Part shown: positions 7,293 through 9,329 of the stretch, one piece after another
Layout: every line of letters begins with the position of its first letter
Numbering within the stretch: position 1 is the stretch's first letter
Source: an uncultured beta proteobacterium
GTDB taxonomy: Bacteria > Pseudomonadota > Gammaproteobacteria > Burkholderiales > Burkholderiaceae
Direction of reading: 5' to 3'
Length of the DNA stretch: 9,329 bases
Assembly: GCA_903938955.1 (NCBI GenBank)
Contig: CAJAFJ010000668.1
Coordinates: 1-9,329 of the forward strand
Position numbers and translations under genes: made by a program
Notes under the pieces: generated by a model
Told to the model about the DNA's origin: nothing
Seen by the model: the letters and a program-made list of their open reading frames with translations, nothing else
The model's database searches: none

Positions 7293-7661
7293 ATGGCTAA
7301 AACCATTCTGATCGTGGACGATTCCGCCTCCATGCGGCAAGTATTGGGTATTGCCCTGCGCGGCGCCGGTTACGTGGTGATCGAAGGTTGCGACGGCCGC
7401 GATGCCCTGAGCAAACTCACCGGCCAAAAGGTCAACCTGATCATCAGCGACGTGAATATGCCGAATATGGATGGCATCAGTTTTCTGAAAGCCGTCAAGC
7501 AACTGCCCGCGTACAAATTTACGCCCGTCATCATGCTCACCACCGTGACCGAAGAAGCCAAGATGGCCGAAGGCCGGGCCGCTGGTGCCCGGGCCTGGGT
7601 CTCCAAACCGTTTGCGCCCGAGAAATTGCTCGACGCCGCGCAGCGCCTGTGCCTGCCTTGA
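7293..7661 (+). CDS. cheY: Chemotaxis response regulator CheY (single receiver domain)
   Basis: This 122-residue stand-alone receiver is phosphorylated by CheA; the phospho-form binds the flagellar motor switch. All receiver residues are present: the acidic pair D9/D10 (LIVDDSASMRQ), phospho-acceptor D53 (ISDVNMPNMDG), T83 in IMLTT and K105 in WVSKPF. W102 sits where E. coli CheY has the switch residue Y106, a substitution that is common in CheY-like receivers. There is no output domain, so it acts by protein contact. The ATG at 7293 follows a weak GAAAG. It is the first gene after the FNR-type promoter and comes 34 bases before the STAS gene and then cheA, an order that fits CheY as the main output of this pathway. 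A receiver serving another partner, such as the STAS protein, cannot be excluded. Confidence 0.94.
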   Translation: MAKTILIVDDSASMRQVLGIALRGAGYVVIEGCDGRDALSKLTGQKVNLIISDVNMPNMDGISFLKAVKQLPAYKFTPVIMLTTVTEEAKMAEGRAAGARAWVSKPFAPEKLLDAAQRLCLP

Positions 7662-7684
7662 ACGACACCCCCAGACCCTTTTGC

Positions 7685-7690
7685 AGGAGA
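7685..7690 (+). promoter_or_regulatory. Ribosome binding site of the STAS gene
   Basis: AGGAGA lies five bases before ATG 7696 and decides that start. The same frame is open upstream to 7585, but that part overlaps the end of cheY in another frame and shows no conserved protein features. Confidence 0.8.
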
Positions 7691-7695
7691 GCCGC

Positions 7696-8025
7696 ATGAC
7701 CTCTGACCAAGCCCCCGCCAGCGACCCCGCCGTGCTGCGCGTCGAAGGCGAGTTGACTATTTTTCGGGCCACGGAGCTTAAGCCCGTTTTGCTGGCGCCA
7801 ACGCTGCGGGAGATCGACTTGTCTCGCGTGACCGAACTCGACACCGCCGGCGTGCAATTGCTGATGCTGGCCAAAAAAACGGCGCAGGCCGCGCAACGCG
7901 AACTGCGCCTGGTGGCACACAGCCCGGCCGTGATCGAGGTGTTTGAGCTGCTCAACGTGGCCGCCTATTTTGACGACCCGCTGGTGATGGCGTCCCGTTC
8001 TACCAGGAGTACCCATGGATCTTGA
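7696..8025 (+). CDS. STAS-domain protein encoded between cheY and cheA
   Basis: This small 109-residue protein is almost entirely one STAS domain, the fold of anti-anti-sigma factors such as SpoIIAA and of MlaB-like proteins. The visible signature is VLRVEGELTIFRATELKPVL (residues 13-32), then IDLSRVTELDTAGVQLLMLA (40-59) and the C-terminal helix VIEVFELLNV (79-88). The loop D49-T50-A51-G52 lines up with the D-S-S-G loop of SpoIIAA, where a serine is phosphorylated by an anti-sigma kinase; here the only hydroxyl residue in the loop is T50. The start is set by AGGAGA at 7685-7690. Its last 11 bases overlap the start of cheA, so the two are probably translationally coupled. A role in the CheA pathway is suggested by position only. 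I know of no defined function for this protein and see no partner anti-sigma kinase in the window. Confidence 0.87.
   Translation: MTSDQAPASDPAVLRVEGELTIFRATELKPVLLAPTLREIDLSRVTELDTAGVQLLMLAKKTAQAAQRELRLVAHSPAVIEVFELLNVAAYFDDPLVMASRSTRSTHGS
8005..8009 (+). promoter_or_regulatory. Ribosome binding site of cheA
   Basis: AGGAG lies five bases before ATG 8015, inside the last codons of the STAS gene. It supports a cheA start that overlaps the upstream stop codon by 11 bases. Confidence 0.75.
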
Positions 8026-8515
8026 TGATGCACTGCAGACCTTCATCATGGAGAGCCGTGAGCTGCTGGGGGACATGGAAAACGCCCTGCTCGCAGTCGA
8101 AGATGCCGAAGAAAAAGACGAAATGGTGAACGCGATTTTTCGCGCTGCCCACACCATCAAAGGCTCCTCGGGCCTGTTCAGCCTGGACCACATCGTCGCC
8201 TTCACCCATGTGGTTGAAAGCGTGCTGGACCAGGTGCGCGCTGGCAAGCTCCGCATTGCCGACCAGCTGGTGGTGCTGCTGCTGACCTGCTGCGACCACA
8301 TTGGCGCGCTGGTCGAGGCCGTGGCCGCTGGCAGTACCGAGCCCGATGCCGAGCTGGAACAACACGCGGAGCCGCTGCTGACGCAGTTGCGCAGCTACCT
8401 GGCGGTGCCCAAGGCGCAAGCCGGTCTGTCGTCGGTGGTTACCGAGCCTGACCTTGACCCGTTGTTCCTCAACTCCGAGCGCGGAAATTTTTGTGAAGGC
8501 GGCGGGCTCGACTAG
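8015..8515 (+). CDS. cheA: Chemotaxis histidine kinase CheA, N-terminal HPt part only (3' truncated)
   Basis: CheA autophosphorylates on a histidine of its P1/HPt domain and passes the phosphate to CheY and CheB. Only P1 is here. The protein starts MDLDDALQTFIMESRELL, and the phospho-accepting H46 lies in FRAAHTIKGSSGLF. The helical bundle runs to about residue 130 (LLTQLRSYLAVP). CheA-like sequence fades near residue 146-148 (about base 8455). The remaining frame to the TAG at 8513-8515 is antisense to the HlyD-type gene and is not CheA. The P2 region, dimerisation, kinase and CheW-like domains (normally about 500 more residues) are absent. As it stands the product could take phosphate but could not act as a kinase. 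I read this as a junction artefact or rearrangement and not as a natural small HPt protein. Confidence 0.88.
   Translation: MDLDDALQTFIMESRELLGDMENALLAVEDAEEKDEMVNAIFRAAHTIKGSSGLFSLDHIVAFTHVVESVLDQVRAGKLRIADQLVVLLLTCCDHIGALVEAVAAGSTEPDAELEQHAEPLLTQLRSYLAVPKAQAGLSSVVTEPDLDPLFLNSERGNFCEGGGLD
8445..8465. other. Junction between the chemotaxis locus and unrelated DNA
   Basis: Left of this point the + strand encodes CheA. Right of it the - strand encodes a HlyD-type adaptor up to its conserved GVEEQRVKV segment. Both proteins lose family resemblance within the same 20 or so bases, and both reading frames run on by chance through the other gene's antisense. I see no insertion sequence end, target duplication, attachment site or tRNA at the junction. 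Confidence 0.75.
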
Positions 8516-9313
8516 GCGCACGCGTGCGTCGAGGGGTTGGGGGCCGCCCCATTGTTCGAGCTCGACGCGAGTGCCCGGTGAAAGCGCCGCGCCATCGCGC
8601 GAGAGTAATTCTATCACTACTTCCAGATCGCTGGGATCACCCACATCGAGGATGGGAGTCCCGGCGGTGATCGGCCTTTGGCTTTCCTGGAAAACATGGA
8701 GAACACGACCGGCGCTCGGGGCCTTAACCTCGATCAGGGAAATGCTGCTGCCGAGAGCGGAATCAGCTAATTCGGCCTCAATGGAGCGCAACGCGCCTTC
8801 GGTGGTGATTAAATCACGAGCCGCCGCAGTCTCGCGGAGTTGGATGGTTTCGAGATCCTGCGGCGAAACAGTTTTGTCCGCAAACATCCGCGTCATGCGG
8901 CCAAGTTCGTTGATCGCGAGAGCGTGCGCCGCCCGACTTTTTTCGAGAGCGGCCGTGGCAGCGAAGCGGCGAGTTTCGGCTAAGGCGCGACTGCGCGGAT
9001 CGAGGGGCGAAGCCGCGAGGGGTTCGATCACCGCAACGATGGAGGCAGCGGTAATTTCCGCGCCGGGTTTAAAGGGCACTCGGCGTAATTGGCCAGTGAC
9101 GGGGGAGGAGACTACGTAACGTTGGCGGATGCGGGTCTTGCCCTCTTCACTCACCGTGGCGCGGAGGGCGCCATTGATCGCGCGGGCGGTTTCCACCGTG
9201 GCTGGTTGGGGGCGCAGGCCGAAGGCGAGCAGGGCGACAAGGGCGGCGCCGCCGGCGTAAGGTAACCAGCGAGAGACCGGAGCTTTTTTAGCGATAGGTG
9301 CGGAGGAATTCAT
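8450..9313 (-). CDS. HlyD-family periplasmic adaptor (membrane fusion protein), C-terminally truncated at the junction
   Basis: This is the N-terminal 288 residues of a membrane-fusion protein of the RND/ABC efflux type, which bridges an inner-membrane transporter and the outer-membrane channel. Residues 16-33 (WLPYAGGAALVALLAFGL) form an N-terminal membrane anchor. Residues 55-100 include SEEGKTRIRQRYVVSSPVTG, the first half of a lipoyl-type domain. A long alpha-hairpin follows (about 102-190, Ala/Arg/Glu-rich), then the second lipoyl half (IEVKAPSAGRVLHV, 194-207) and the beta-barrel (about 215-288). The barrel breaks off after AFTKISALGVEEQRVKV. The frame stays open to 8000 only by reading antisense through cheA. 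The ATG at 9313 gives a sensible N-terminus, but only 16 bases remain upstream, no Shine-Dalgarno is visible and the frame is still open to the edge. The transported substrate is unknown, and the gene has no functional link to chemotaxis. Confidence 0.85.
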
Positions 9314-9329
9314 GAACAGATGAGCTAGG

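Noticed and set aside
7585..7695. Upstream start for the STAS protein
   Set aside because: It overlaps cheY in another frame, encodes Pro/Arg-rich noise, and AGGAGA directly precedes ATG 7696.
8000..8449. C-terminal 149 codons of the - strand HlyD frame
   Set aside because: These codons are the antisense of cheA and lack HlyD features; the frame is open only by chance after the junction.
8015..8515. A natural stand-alone HPt phosphotransfer protein instead of truncated CheA
   Set aside because: The last 20 or so residues are antisense of another gene, and the break coincides with truncation of that gene, so a broken cheA is more likely.
8454..9119. 221-codon + strand frame right of the junction
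   Set aside because: It is fully antisense to the HlyD-type gene, which shows real family motifs; the + frame product is Ser/Arg-rich with no domain.

Overview
The window looks like a contig fragment (about 60% GC by eye) from a motile betaproteobacterium, most likely Burkholderiales/Comamonadaceae (Rhodoferax-like). This rests on protein style and gene order, not on a search. Nearly everything from 1 to about 8455 is one chemotaxis cluster read on the + strand.

Layout: the C-terminal signalling half of a methyl-accepting chemotaxis protein (MCP) cut by the left edge (2-574); cheV with a GTG start (600-1568); a complete 981-residue membrane MCP with a large periplasmic sensor, several HAMP-like segments and an Aer2-like PAS domain (1581-4526); cheR (4539-5357); cheD (5370-5885); cheB (5887-6966). 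Gaps between these genes are 1 to 25 bases, so they look like one transcription unit. A 326-base intergenic region follows (6967-7292). It holds two hairpins, a perfect FNR/Anr-type box and a well placed -10 element. It leads into a second unit: cheY (7293-7661), a small STAS-domain gene (7696-8025) and the start of cheA (from 8015, overlapping the STAS gene by 11 bases).

The system reads as follows. The MCPs sense signals and control CheA. CheA phosphorylates CheY, CheB and the receiver domain of CheV. CheR and CheB/CheD set receptor methylation and amidation. Both MCPs end in the same pentapeptide, NFRPY, which fits the CheR-tethering consensus, and this CheR carries the loop expected of a pentapeptide-binding methyltransferase. 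The FNR-type box suggests that the cheY-STAS-cheA unit is oxygen-responsive.

At about 8445-8465 the cluster stops abruptly. CheA keeps only its HPt domain. From there to the right end the DNA encodes, on the - strand, the N-terminal part of a HlyD-type periplasmic adaptor, which loses its own C-terminus at the same point. Two unrelated genes truncated tail to tail at one point suggest either an assembly or library chimera or a recent rearrangement. Nothing right of the junction should be treated as part of the chemotaxis locus until reads across it are checked.

I did not find tRNA, rRNA, CRISPR arrays or insertion sequences. The most interesting biology is the candidate class II FNR promoter in front of cheY, the Aer2-like PAS that lacks the expected heme histidine, and the STAS protein embedded between cheY and cheA.
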